Positions 22,370-32,249 are shown, counted from the first letter of the stretch. The stretch: 51,021 nucleotides of DNA from an uncultured Lachnospiraceae bacterium (GCA_947624815.1 CANQME010000005.1:1-51021), one strand, 5' to 3'. The notes: generated by a model not told the origin, from the sequence alone. Numbers and translations are program-made.

Positions 22370-24196
22370 CTAGCATACTTTTTCCGATTTGGCCAGAGAC
22401 GGCCGGATCTGGTATTTTTCTGCCTGTGTCTTCCACAGCTTCGCATAGCAGCCGCCGGCGGCAAGAAGCTCATCGTGCGTTCCTTTCTCCACAATCTTCC
22501 CATTTTCCATATAACAGATCAGATCCGCGTTCCTTGTCATAGAAAGCCGGTGAGAGATGATTACCGTCGTCGCGCCTTCCGTCAGTTCCCACACCCGGCG
22601 GTTCATCTCCAGTTCCATTCTTGGATCGAGCGACGCAGACGGCTCATCCAGGACAAAAAGCTTTCTCCCGCCATAGTACAGCCTCCCGCTGACCAAAAGC
22701 TGTTGCTGACCTCCCGACAGCTGAACTCCCTGACGTGAAAATTCCTTTGTGACCTCGGTTCTGAGCCCATCTGGGAGTATGGCGCCGCTTAAGTAAAACC
22801 CGCTCGCCTCTACGGCGCGCTCCACTTGCTCGTCATTGTATGTAATGTCCATAGCTATGTTATGGGCAACCGAAACCGCGTACAGGTTATAATTCTGAAA
22901 CAGGATTCCGAACCGGTCTGCCCTCTCCTTCCTGACCATATCAGCAGGCATGCCTCCCAAAAGAACACTGCCGGACTGGGGGATGTAAAGTCCCAGAAGG
23001 AGCTTTACCAGCGTTGATTTGCCGGCTCCGTTAAAACCTACCACTGCAACTCTCCTGCCTTCCGGGACTGACAGCGACAGATGGTCGATCACATCATTTT
23101 CACAGCCTGGATATCGGAAAACCACGTCTTCAAGCTGAAGCGAATATCCGCCGGGATCATTTGCATCACCGCCCACGCCGGAGCTGCATCCGTTTTCTTC
23201 GTTTCCGTTATCCGCATATTCCATGAATTCCCGGAAAGATTCGACAAACAGCCCGCACTCGTAAAGCCGCGACAGATAGCGGTCGAAGATTAATTCAAGC
23301 GTGTCAGCGATGACACTGACTCCTTTAAAGGCCGATGCAAACTGTGCAAGGCCGATTGTTCTGGTTACGATTACTTCATACGCCAGGTAAAGCATCGCGC
23401 CAAAATGAAGGATCATCTGCTCAATTACAAATCCCTGAATAAAACCCAGAAGAGCAATGCCGATCCCCTCTTTCCTCACCGTTTCCCGAATATGGTCAAC
23501 CGCATCGTCATATCTGGATTTGAAAATCCTGTCTGCTTCATACAGTCTCACATCCTGCGCTCCCTGCCTGCGCAGTAAAAGGCCGGAAAAATAGGCTCTC
23601 TTCCGCTCCCACGGCACCAGCCTCTTTTTTCTGGCATACTGTTTCGCCGAGATGATTCTGGAAAGCTGTACCGATATCCCTCCAAATACCAGCATGAAGC
23701 CCAAATATGCCATGCCGATCCCAATATAGACTGTCAGCGACATGGCGATCGACAGGATGCTTCCCACTGTCATCATGCTTAGTTTCATGACTTCCAGCAT
23801 CTTAACATGAGCTCCCTCCAGATTCAGGACGATGTTATTGAAAAAATCAGGGGCATCGTAGACCTGCAGATCCATCCGCACCGCCCGGTCTAAAACCAGG
23901 GTCTTAACATTATCCGCCAGCCTTTCCTCCCGTGACGGACTGTATATTTCCTCATACCATCCGCAGAACGCTCCCGTTGCCGCCGAATAAGCGATCAGGA
24001 ATGCTACGACCGCTAAGAGCCTGGCTGCCGGCTTCCCTGAAGCCAGGATATCGATAACAAGATAATAGACAAGGACATTGTGAACCGCCGGCATTGTGCC
24101 GGTGACGATATAGTATAAGAGCGACATGCAGACATAGCAGGGAGACTGACTGAAAATGAATCTGAGCGTGAACAAAATCCCTTTTTCCCTTTTCAT
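22370..24196 (-). CDS. ABC exporter, fused permease/ATPase
   Basis: Walker A GFNGAGKSTLVK, LSGGQQQLL, LFVLDEPSASLDP; overlaps the upstream ABC ORF by 4 bp. Confidence 0.9.
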   Translation of the reverse strand: MKREKGILFTLRFIFSQSPCYVCMSLLYYIVTGTMPAVHNVLVYYLVIDILASGKPAARLLAVVAFLIAYSAATGAFCGWYEEIYSPSREERLADNVKTLVLDRAVRMDLQVYDAPDFFNNIVLNLEGAHVKMLEVMKLSMMTVGSILSIAMSLTVYIGIGMAYLGFMLVFGGISVQLSRIISAKQYARKKRLVPWERKRAYFSGLLLRRQGAQDVRLYEADRIFKSRYDDAVDHIRETVRKEGIGIALLGFIQGFVIEQMILHFGAMLYLAYEVIVTRTIGLAQFASAFKGVSVIADTLELIFDRYLSRLYECGLFVESFREFMEYADNGNEENGCSSGVGGDANDPGGYSLQLEDVVFRYPGCENDVIDHLSLSVPEGRRVAVVGFNGAGKSTLVKLLLGLYIPQSGSVLLGGMPADMVRKERADRFGILFQNYNLYAVSVAHNIAMDITYNDEQVERAVEASGFYLSGAILPDGLRTEVTKEFSRQGVQLSGGQQQLLVSGRLYYGGRKLFVLDEPSASLDPRMELEMNRRVWELTEGATTVIISHRLSMTRNADLICYMENGKIVEKGTHDELLAAGGCYAKLWKTQAEKYQIRPSLAKSEKVC

Positions 24197-26013
24197 CCCA
24201 CCGCCCCTCCTTCCGCCGTTCCCGTCGTCATCCTGTCTGCTGAATGATCCTGGTAGCAGGATGCCTGAGCCGTGTACATTTCCGCATACAAACCGCCTTT
24301 TTGCATTAACTCCTCATGAGAGCCGGTCTCAACGATTCGTCCATGGTCAAGAAGCAGGATTCTGTCCGCATATTGGGCAGAAATAAGACGATGAGAGATA
24401 AATACCGTCGTTTTACCACCCGAAACCTCCAGAAGCCGCCGAAACAGCTCTGCCTCGGCGATCGGATCCATCGCGGACGACGGTTCATCCAGGATATAGA
24501 AGTCGCTCCGATGTGCATATAACCTGGCAAGCGCCAGACTTTGCTTTTGCCCTCCGGACAATTCCATTCCTTCCGCATCGAAAGCACGTCCAACCTGCGA
24601 ATCCAGATCCTTTCCCTGTTTTCCAAGCCATCTGTCCACTCCGGCAAATGCGGCAGCCTCATAAACCGTCTGCAGATCCTGCTTTGCAGGCTCACGCATC
24701 AGGATGTTTTCACCGACGCTCATATCATACACCTGAAAATCCTGCGGCATATAGGAGAAACGGCTCCTGTACTCCTGCTGCTCCAACCGGCTGACATCCT
24801 TTCCATTGCAGATGACTTCCCCCTGGTATGGATGATACAGACCCATCATAAGCTTTGCAAGCGTACTTTTCCCCGCTCCATTTGCTCCCGCAATCATCAC
24901 GGTTTCCCCGCGTCCGATCTGAAAGCTGACATCATGAAGTACGACAGAGTCCCCATACCGGAAGCTCACATTCCGAAACTCCAGCTTTTCCAATTCTGCA
25001 CCGCAGGGCTGTGTTTTACCGCTTTCCGACTTCATCTCCGCCATGTTCCGAAATGCATCCACATACCCGCTCTTTTCACGCATATCTGCCAGGAGCGTCA
25101 TCATGCGGCGCAACCTGGACGAATACTGAATTACAGCCGCAAACAGAACCGCCATCTCAGCCACATCCATATTGTGAAAAACAAGGATCCGCAAGGCAGC
25201 ATAACCATAACAGAAAATCTCTACTCCGTCTACGGAACAGATTGTGTTCCAAAACGAAAGCGCTGCCAGGCGGCGCCCATACTCCCGGTTCACCCTCTGT
25301 TTGCCTTCCGCAGCCTCTCTGTGCATTTGGTCCATGACGTCCATGATTCTGCTGGTTCGAAGCTCCTGTGCATAGTTTCGGTCGAGGCTGACCTGGCGGA
25401 CATAATCCTGGCGGCGTTCATATTCCAGTTTTTCTTTCTGTCTGTCGGCGCGAAGCTTCCCATATTGATTCCCCAGCCGGTAGGTTCCGATGGCAAACAG
25501 ACCCGTCACCAGCATCCACGCCTCTACCGTACATAAGAATACCACGGTATTCACTAACATGACCACGAACGCGGCCATATTGAAGACTGCCGCGAGCACC
25601 GGACCGATCACATTTTCCACACAATACAGCGCCCTGCTGTATCCGGCATAATAAGATGGATCGTCAAAGCCGATCAGATCCATATGAGAAGACTTGTCAA
25701 AAAGCATACTGTCAAACCCACGCCGGATCTGCGCGTCACAACCGGTCTTCATACAGGAGTCGTAGGTTTTCAGTATGGCATAATATACCATGTATCCCGT
25801 CATCGTTCCAAGGATCCATGGCAATATATCCGCGAATCCGCCGCCATTCTCCATGATCTCAATGACCCGGTACAAAACCCAGAGGGCGCTGAAGGATTCC
25901 AGGAAGAATTCCGCTATGCGAAGTATCATGCTGGCCGCAACTCCGATTCCTGAAAAACGGAACGCATGCTTCAGAATATACCAGTAATTACTGTACACCG
26001 GCCGAGTCTCCAT
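24193..26013 (-). CDS. ABC exporter, fused permease/ATPase (partner)
   Basis: Walker A GANGAGKSTLAK, LSGGQKQSLALARL, FYILDEPSSAMDP; SD AAAGGAG. Confidence 0.9.
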   Translation of the reverse strand: METRPVYSNYWYILKHAFRFSGIGVAASMILRIAEFFLESFSALWVLYRVIEIMENGGGFADILPWILGTMTGYMVYYAILKTYDSCMKTGCDAQIRRGFDSMLFDKSSHMDLIGFDDPSYYAGYSRALYCVENVIGPVLAAVFNMAAFVVMLVNTVVFLCTVEAWMLVTGLFAIGTYRLGNQYGKLRADRQKEKLEYERRQDYVRQVSLDRNYAQELRTSRIMDVMDQMHREAAEGKQRVNREYGRRLAALSFWNTICSVDGVEIFCYGYAALRILVFHNMDVAEMAVLFAAVIQYSSRLRRMMTLLADMREKSGYVDAFRNMAEMKSESGKTQPCGAELEKLEFRNVSFRYGDSVVLHDVSFQIGRGETVMIAGANGAGKSTLAKLMMGLYHPYQGEVICNGKDVSRLEQQEYRSRFSYMPQDFQVYDMSVGENILMREPAKQDLQTVYEAAAFAGVDRWLGKQGKDLDSQVGRAFDAEGMELSGGQKQSLALARLYAHRSDFYILDEPSSAMDPIAEAELFRRLLEVSGGKTTVFISHRLISAQYADRILLLDHGRIVETGSHEELMQKGGLYAEMYTAQASCYQDHSADRMTTGTAEGGAVG

Positions 26014-26025
26014 GGCAGCTCCTTT

Positions 26026-26054
26026 TCATAAAACAACCTTACCAATGATGTCTA
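26026..26054 (-). promoter_or_regulatory. Possible sigma-A promoter of the second ABC pair
   Basis: Minus strand TAGACA-N17-TTATGA upstream of 26013. Confidence 0.35.
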
Positions 26055-26120
26055 AAATGATAAACGAATTTCCTGACGGAAGCAAGGAGGCAGTTTTCTG
26101 ACCGCATGAGATTCAGCATT

Positions 26121-26153
26121 ATGAGGGAGACCTCATCAGGAGCCCTCCCTCAT
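26121..26153. terminator. Hairpin downstream of the first ABC pair
   Basis: ATGAGGGAG ... CTCCCTCAT perfect 9-bp arms; weak T-tract. Confidence 0.5.
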
Positions 26154-26177
26154 TTAATAATTGGCAAATATCAATAT

Positions 26178-27962
26178 TTACGACAGCACATCCTGGAACT
26201 GGGCGCGGTACAGATCGTAGTATGCGCCGCGCTTCTTCAGCAGCTCCTCGTGGGTTCCGCTCTCCAGGATCCTCTTGTCGTCTACCACGAAGATCCGGTC
26301 GGCGCGGCGGATCGTGGACAGACGGTGGGCGATCACGAAGGAGGTGCGGCCAGCCAGAAGCGCCTGGATCCCACGCTGCACCATCAGCTCCGTATGGGTG
26401 TCGATGCTGGAGGTGGCCTCGTCCAGGATCAGGATCGCGGGTCTGGCGATCAGGGTGCGGGCGAAGGCCACCAGCTGCCGCTGACCCACCGACAGACCGC
26501 TTCCGCTCTGGATCTCCGTGTCATACCCCTTCTCCAGCTTCATGATGAAGTCGTGGGCTCCCACGGTCTTCGCCGCCCAGCGGACCTCCTCGTCTGTGGC
26601 GTTTAGCTTCCCATAGCGGATATTGTCGGCTATGGTTCCGGAGAACATGTAATTCTCCTGGGTCATGATGCCCATCTGGCTGCGGAGGCTTTCCACGGTC
26701 ACATCCTGTACCGGGAAGCCGTCGATCCGCACCTGGCCGCCGGTCACATCGTAGAACCGGCTGATCAGGCTGATGATCGTGGTCTTGCCCGCTCCCGTGG
26801 GGCCCACCAGCGCGATGGTCTCGCCCGGCCGGATATGGAAGCTGATATCCCTTAACACATCCCGCTCCGGCTCGTCCGGATAGGCGAACGACACATGATC
26901 GAACTCCACCTCTCCCCGAACCGGCGGCAGCGTCTTCGCATCCTCCCGATCCTTCATCTCCGGCTCCGTGTCCATGATCTCGAAGATTCGCTCCGCACCG
27001 GAGATGTTGTTCACGATCCGGTTATAGAGGTTGGCCAGGTTGCGGATCGGGCTCCAGAACATGCTCAGATAGGTGGCAAACGCCATGAATGTGCCCACCG
27101 ACGTCTCTCTCATCCCCAGCAGGCGGATCCCGATATAATAGAGCAGAAAGCTGCCCATGCCCCAGGTCAAATCGATAGTGGGACCGAAACCGTCCGCCAG
27201 CCGCACCGCCCGGACGAACGCATTTTCATGCTCGTTCAGGATCCGGTCAAAGGTCTCCTCCGACTCCCGTTCGGCGCAGAAGCTCTGCACCACGCGGATA
27301 CCGGAGAAATTCTCATGGACGTAGGCGCTCAGGTTGGAATTCTTCGTCCGCACGTCCATCCAGCGGCCGTGGCCCAGGATCATGACCACATACATCCCGG
27401 CCAGCAGGACCGGCAGCGTGGCCAGGGCCGCCATCGCAAGCGGCGGACTCTTGACGACCATGATCAAGATTACCGCCGCCACCGTGATCATATCCGGGAT
27501 CAGGGTGGTCACGCTGTCGGACATCATATCCTTCAGGGAGTTTACGTCGCCGATGATCCGCGCCAGGATCTTGCCCGTGGGCCTGCCGTCGAAGAACCGC
27601 AGTCCCAGGGTCTGGATATGGACATAAAGCTGCTCGCGGACCGTGAGAACGATCTCGTTGGAGATCTCCTCCATCATGATCATCCGCGCCTTCACGCCGA
27701 TCAGCCAGATGACGTTAAGCGCCATCGCGAAGGCGGCCAGCCGCCAGAGTCCCTGTACGTTACCGGCAGCCACGTACACATTGACGGCGCGCTCGATCAG
27801 GAGCGGATTCAGAAGGACCACTGCCACGGTCACCGCCATGATCAGAAGCACGACGGCTATTTTCTTCTTATAGGAGAACAGATACCGGTACAGCCGCGCC
27901 AGCGTCACCCGCTTTGGCTGGGTACGGGTAGTCTCGTCCTCCCGAAATGTATTTACAGACAT
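26178..27962 (-). CDS. Heterodimeric ABC exporter subunit (MdlB/BmrD-like)
   Basis: Walker A GPTGAGKTTIISL, LSVGQRQLVAFARTL, LILDEATSSID. Confidence 0.92.
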   Translation of the reverse strand: MSVNTFREDETTRTQPKRVTLARLYRYLFSYKKKIAVVLLIMAVTVAVVLLNPLLIERAVNVYVAAGNVQGLWRLAAFAMALNVIWLIGVKARMIMMEEISNEIVLTVREQLYVHIQTLGLRFFDGRPTGKILARIIGDVNSLKDMMSDSVTTLIPDMITVAAVILIMVVKSPPLAMAALATLPVLLAGMYVVMILGHGRWMDVRTKNSNLSAYVHENFSGIRVVQSFCAERESEETFDRILNEHENAFVRAVRLADGFGPTIDLTWGMGSFLLYYIGIRLLGMRETSVGTFMAFATYLSMFWSPIRNLANLYNRIVNNISGAERIFEIMDTEPEMKDREDAKTLPPVRGEVEFDHVSFAYPDEPERDVLRDISFHIRPGETIALVGPTGAGKTTIISLISRFYDVTGGQVRIDGFPVQDVTVESLRSQMGIMTQENYMFSGTIADNIRYGKLNATDEEVRWAAKTVGAHDFIMKLEKGYDTEIQSGSGLSVGQRQLVAFARTLIARPAILILDEATSSIDTHTELMVQRGIQALLAGRTSFVIAHRLSTIRRADRIFVVDDKRILESGTHEELLKKRGAYYDLYRAQFQDVLS

Positions 27963-29686
27963 AAAGCCAGATCCTCCGGTCTTTCATATTGTGCAACAAA
28001 GGTGTCATAGTAGCGTCCCTTTAACGCCATCAGGCTGTCGTGGTCCCCGCGTTCGACGATACGCCCGTTCTCCAGGATCACGATCTCGTCGGCATGACGG
28101 ACGGCGGAGATCCGGTGCGCGATGATGATCTTCGTGACTCCCGTGACCGCGTTCATCGCCCGCTGGATCTCATGCTCCGTCTCCATATCCAGGGCTGAGG
28201 TCGCGTCGTCGAGAATCAGGACCGGCGCCTGCTTCGCCAGGGCCCTCGCGATGCTGATCCGCTGCTTCTGGCCGCCGGACAGTCCCACGCCTCGCTCGCC
28301 GATGACCGTCTCGTAGCCCTTCGGCAGCTTCTCAATGAAGCCGTCCGCAGACGCCTGACTGGCCGATTCCCGCAGAAGGCCGTCGCTGATCCTGCCGTGG
28401 TTCCCGATCCGCATGTTCTCCGCGATCGTATCGGAGAACAGAAACACCTCCTGGGTCACGACGGAAATGCTTCCGCGCAGGCAGTCCGGCTCAAGCCTGC
28501 GGATATCGACGCCGTCCAGCCGGATACTGCCCTCGCTCACATCGTAGAACCGCTCGGCCAGGTTCAGGATCGTGGACTTGCCGGAACCGGTCACTCCCAT
28601 GATCCCCAGGGTGCGGCCCGCTTCCACATGGAAGCTCACGTCCTCAAGAACCGTCTGCTCTCCCAGCTTCAGCCCGACATGGTCGAAGGTCAGGCTTCCC
28701 CGCACCTGGGGCAGCACCGCCGCACCGGCAGGCGGCGTGACCACCGGCTCCTCCTGCAGGATCTTCTCGATCTTTTTGTTGGACGCAAGGGCAGCCGCCA
28801 TGGTATTGCTCACCCATCCAAGGATCTCCATGGGCCAGACGATGTTGTTGGCGTATTCGACGAACGCGCCCAGCTGACCCAGCGTGAGACGGCCGCGAAC
28901 CACGAACAGGCCGCCAACCGTCACGGACAGAAGCAGCATGGTCCTGGTCAGAAAGGAAATGCACGGGTCGTACCTGGCCATGGTCCGGGCAAGGCGCATA
29001 TTCAGGTCGTAGTAGCGCCGGTTGTGTTTCCGGAATTTCCCGATCTCATATTCGCCGCGGAAGAACGCCTTGACGGTGCGAACGCCGCTTAAATTCTCCT
29101 GCGCCACGGTATTCAGCTTTGCGTTCTCCTCGCTGATCTCGTCATAGACCTTGTCCAGACGGTTCTCCAGACGGACGGCGATCACGCCCACCGCCGGCAT
29201 GATGCCCAGAGGGATCAGCGTCAGAAGCGGATCGAGCCGCACCATGTTCGTCAGAACCATGACCGTATGCACCAGGGCCTCGACGCAGAGGATCCCCACA
29301 TATCCCATGGCTTCCCAGATCCGTTCCGCGTCGTCCCGCACTCTGGCCATCAGCTCTCCCGTGTTATTGCGGTCAAAGAAGCCCACCGACATCTTCTCGA
29401 TGTGCGAAAACAGCTTGCGCCGGATATCCTCGGCGATGCCGACGCCGATGCAGTCGCTCATATACTCCTGCAGGTACTTAAACAGCCCGCGGCCCGCGCC
29501 GACGCCCAGAAGCATCCACAAAAGCCCCATCAGAAGCGCCGTCTGCCCTCCGGCCAGAACGTCGTCGATGATCCGGCCGATGAGCTTCGGCGCCTGCACG
29601 TCCAGCCAGATGCCCAGGTACAGGCAGACCAGCGTAAACAGGTAGCGCCATTTGTATTTGATCACATATTGTCCTAATCCTTTCAT
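27953..29686 (-). CDS. Heterodimeric ABC exporter subunit (MdlA/BmrC-like)
   Basis: Start moved to MKGLGQYVIKYKWRY (SD GGAGGAGAGA); Walker A GVTGSGKSTILN, LSGGQKQRISIARAL, LILDDATSALD. Confidence 0.92.
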   Translation of the reverse strand: MKGLGQYVIKYKWRYLFTLVCLYLGIWLDVQAPKLIGRIIDDVLAGGQTALLMGLLWMLLGVGAGRGLFKYLQEYMSDCIGVGIAEDIRRKLFSHIEKMSVGFFDRNNTGELMARVRDDAERIWEAMGYVGILCVEALVHTVMVLTNMVRLDPLLTLIPLGIMPAVGVIAVRLENRLDKVYDEISEENAKLNTVAQENLSGVRTVKAFFRGEYEIGKFRKHNRRYYDLNMRLARTMARYDPCISFLTRTMLLLSVTVGGLFVVRGRLTLGQLGAFVEYANNIVWPMEILGWVSNTMAAALASNKKIEKILQEEPVVTPPAGAAVLPQVRGSLTFDHVGLKLGEQTVLEDVSFHVEAGRTLGIMGVTGSGKSTILNLAERFYDVSEGSIRLDGVDIRRLEPDCLRGSISVVTQEVFLFSDTIAENMRIGNHGRISDGLLRESASQASADGFIEKLPKGYETVIGERGVGLSGGQKQRISIARALAKQAPVLILDDATSALDMETEHEIQRAMNAVTGVTKIIIAHRISAVRHADEIVILENGRIVERGDHDSLMALKGRYYDTFVAQYERPEDLALCL

Positions 29687-29708
29687 TCTCTCCTCCTCCT
29701 TCGGCCGC

Positions 29709-29761
29709 AAAAAAAGGGCCGCGGCATATACGCCTCCGTAACGGCATATATGTCGCGGCCC
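29709..29761 (-). terminator. Intrinsic terminator T2 in ABC exporter leader
   Basis: Minus strand GGGCCGCG-A-CATATA...TATATG-C-CGCGGCCC followed by TTTTTTT, just upstream of the SD. Confidence 0.8.
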
Positions 29762-29785
29762 CGCAGGGAAATCTGCGCCGGACAC

Positions 29786-29814
29786 AAAAATGCCGCAGTC
29801 ACACAGACTGCGGC
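29786..29814 (-). terminator. Intrinsic terminator T1 in ABC exporter leader
   Basis: Minus strand GCCGCAGTC-TGTGT-GACTGCGGC-ATTTTTG, perfect 9-bp stem. Confidence 0.8.
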
Positions 29815-29834
29815 GGAATCCGAACTATTCCATC

Positions 29835-29930
29835 TCAGAATATACGAACTGAAGCAAGCCGTGCGACAGATGTTGTATTCTCACTGTACATCCCGTTATT
29901 CCGCTGAAAGCATTTCGTCAACATCGTCAT
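29835..29930 (-). CDS. Putative 31-aa leader peptide MTMLTKCFQRNNGMYSENTTSVARLASVRIF
   Basis: ORF with ATG at 29930, SD AAAGGAGA upstream at good spacing, stop 20 nt before T1; below the ORF-track length cutoff. Confidence 0.6.
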   Translation of the reverse strand: MTMLTKCFQRNNGMYSENTTSVARLASVRIF

Positions 29931-29956
29931 CACACTTGTCTCCTTTCGTCGTATTT

Positions 29957-29978
29957 GCCGCACCCGATGCCGTGCGGC
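29957..29978 (-). promoter_or_regulatory. 5'-UTR hairpin of the leader
   Basis: GCCGCAC-n8-GTGCGGC; its TGCGGC arm can alternatively pair with GCCGCA of T1. Confidence 0.5.
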
Positions 29979-29985
29979 GATTCTT

Positions 29986-30014
29986 ACTATACAGCGCTTT
30001 CCGCCATTTGTAAA
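29986..30014 (-). promoter_or_regulatory. Sigma-A promoter for leader peptide / ABC exporter
   Basis: Minus strand TTTACA-N17-TATAGT. Confidence 0.75.
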
Positions 30015-30063
30015 GGCGTTTTTGCGTATACCCGGTTTTTAAATCAAACTGTCACATCTTTCT

Positions 30064-30408
30064 TCAGAATGCGTCTGCGATCAGATGCGCCTCTCCGCCC
30101 AGGATCGCCACGACGTCGAAGCGGCAGGGCGTGTCCTCCGGGTAATGGCGGCTGTACAGATAATAGGACGCCGCATGGCGGATTCTCTCCTGCTTGCGCG
30201 CATCCACCGCCTCCTCCGGGAATCCGCTTGCGCTGTTTCGGCGGTATTTGACCTCCACGAAGACCAGACAGGCGCCGTCCCTGGCAATCAGGTCGATCTC
30301 CCCGTAGCGGTCGCGGTAGTTCCTCTCCAGGATCCGGTATCCCTTCTCCTGCAGGAATCCGGCCGCCAGCTCCTCGTAGCGGCCGCCGGTCGCGCGCTTA
30401 TTCTCCAT
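30064..30408 (-). CDS. yraN: UPF0102 / YraN family endonuclease-like protein
   Basis: GGRYEELAAGFLQEKGYRILERNYRDRYGEIDLIARDGACLVFVEVKYR. Confidence 0.93.
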   Translation of the reverse strand: MENKRATGGRYEELAAGFLQEKGYRILERNYRDRYGEIDLIARDGACLVFVEVKYRRNSASGFPEEAVDARKQERIRHAASYYLYSRHYPEDTPCRFDVVAILGGEAHLIADAF

Positions 30409-30550
30409 CCGTCGTCCCCCAATTCTGTTCTATCTGCGCAGAACCGCCTGGCGTAAGTCTCTTCTGGCGCTCTGGCGCCGTCTCCTTGCGCATCGCGCCA
30501 TTTCTTTACACTCCAGGCTGTTCCCTTGCACACCAAACTGCCTCCACGCA

Positions 30551-31198
30551 TCACCCGGTCTGCACGAAATTCCCGATAAATGTCCTTCTGTGGATCGGAC
30601 ACGGCCCGAACTCGCGGATCGCCGCGATATGGGCGGCCGTGCCGTACCCCTTATGCTTCGCAAAACCGTATTCCGGATACAGCTGATCGTATTCCATCAT
30701 CATATGGTCCCTGGTCACCTTCGCCAGAATGCTGGCCGCGGCGATGGACACGCTCTTCGCATCTCCCTTGATGATGGGAACCTGGCGGATCTCCACCTGG
30801 GGGATGGTCACGGCGTCGTTTAAAAGGATCTGCGGAACGACGGACAGCTGGCTGATCGCCTGGCGCATGGCCTCGTAGGTGGCCTGAAGGATATTGATCT
30901 CGTCGATACGCTCCGGGGACACGATGCCTACGCCGTAAGCCACGGCCTTCTCCCGTATCTCCGCAAACAGCTCCTCACGGCGCTTCTCTGACAGCTTCTT
31001 GGAATCGTTCAGATAGAGGATCTGACAGTCCTTTGGCAGGATCACTGCTCCGGCCGCCACCGGCCCCGCCAGCGGTCCCCGGCCCGCCTCGTCGATCCCG
31101 CAGATATAAAGGCAGTCTCCATACTGTTTCTCGTACTGCCGCATCGCATCGAGGCGCATAAGCTCCGCCTCAAGCCGTTCCCCCTTCAGCTGTCTCAT
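30551..31198 (-). CDS. rnhB: Ribonuclease HII
   Basis: [60 protein letters not shown]. Confidence 0.97.
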   Translation of the reverse strand: MRQLKGERLEAELMRLDAMRQYEKQYGDCLYICGIDEAGRGPLAGPVAAGAVILPKDCQILYLNDSKKLSEKRREELFAEIREKAVAYGVGIVSPERIDEINILQATYEAMRQAISQLSVVPQILLNDAVTIPQVEIRQVPIIKGDAKSVSIAAASILAKVTRDHMMMEYDQLYPEYGFAKHKGYGTAAHIAAIREFGPCPIHRRTFIGNFVQTG

Positions 31199-31232
31199 AT
31201 CCGTATTCTCCTTCGTCCGTTAACGTCCGCAC

Positions 31233-32231
31233 TCATGCCTGCGGCAGCTCCAGCGTGATGCGCCCGAGTCTGCCGCTACGAAAATCATCCAGCAGCAGAT
31301 TCGCCGCCTTCTCATAATCCGGTTCGCCGCCCTTGCTCAGGCATCCGCGGCGCAGGGCGATCTGCCGGAGCATCCCGACTGCCGGAGCATTCTCCGGCTC
31401 CGCGAGCCCGTTCTTTTCTTCCGCACCGGCCTCTGCAGTCTCTGTCCTGTCGTCTGCGGCGCTGTTTTCCGCAGTCTCTGAACCGCTGTCTGCGGCTTCG
31501 GCCCCCGCAGATTCTGCGGTGCCGCTCCCCTGGCCGTCTCCGCCCGGGCCCGACCCATACCGGTCATCGAGCGCACCGGGATACGCGTCCCACAGAAACC
31601 GGATCAGCTCAAGCGCCAGCTCTTCCTTGTTAAGAATCTGGTCATTGATCGAACCGATCATCGCCAGATGAAGCCCTACGGCCGCATCCTCGAATTTCGG
31701 CCACAGAAGCCCCGGCGTGTCCAGAAGCTCCAGGGAGCGGTTCAGCCGGATCCACTGGTTCCCCTTCGTAACGCCCGGCTTATTGCCCGTCTTCACGCAC
31801 GCCTTGCCGGCGAAGGAATTGATAAATGTCGACTTTCCTACATTGGGGATCCCCACCACCATGGCCCGCACGGGGCGTCCGACGATGCCTCTTTTGCGGT
31901 CCCGTTCCAGCTTCTTTCGACAGGCTTCCTGCACCGCCGCGTTCACCCGCTTCAGCTGGGCGCTGCTCCTGGAATCCGCCTTCACGACCGTATAGCCCTT
32001 CGCCGCAAACCACTTCTCCCAGGCCGCGTTCCCCGCTTCTCCGGCCAGATCCGCCTTATTTAAAAGAATCAGCCTGGCCTTCCCCGCGCCCAGGCTGTCG
32101 ATGTCCGGGTTCCGGCTTGAGACGGGCACCCGGGCGTCCACCACCTCGATCAGCAGATCGACCAGCTTCACATCCTCCTGCATGGCCCGCCGGGCCTTCG
32201 TCATATGTCCCGGATACCACTGTATATTCAT
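31233..32231 (-). CDS. rbgA: Ribosome biogenesis GTPase RbgA/YlqF with low-complexity insertion
   Basis: MNIQWYPGHMTKARR, LLNKADLA, VGIPNVGKSTFINSF, DTPGLLWPKF; Ala/Glu/Gly-rich segment encoded at about 31384-31556. Confidence 0.95.
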   Translation of the reverse strand: MNIQWYPGHMTKARRAMQEDVKLVDLLIEVVDARVPVSSRNPDIDSLGAGKARLILLNKADLAGEAGNAAWEKWFAAKGYTVVKADSRSSAQLKRVNAAVQEACRKKLERDRKRGIVGRPVRAMVVGIPNVGKSTFINSFAGKACVKTGNKPGVTKGNQWIRLNRSLELLDTPGLLWPKFEDAAVGLHLAMIGSINDQILNKEELALELIRFLWDAYPGALDDRYGSGPGGDGQGSGTAESAGAEAADSGSETAENSAADDRTETAEAGAEEKNGLAEPENAPAVGMLRQIALRRGCLSKGGEPDYEKAANLLLDDFRSGRLGRITLELPQA

Positions 32232-32249
32232 ATTCCGAATTCTCCTGTT

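Noticed and set aside
25011-25337. Antisense ORF within ABC exporter gene as a small protein
   Set aside because: No SD, opposite a conserved gene, composition typical of shadow ORFs.
30288-30663. Weak repeats in the rnhB-yraN spacer
   Set aside because: Similarity too degenerate to call a tandem repeat by eye.
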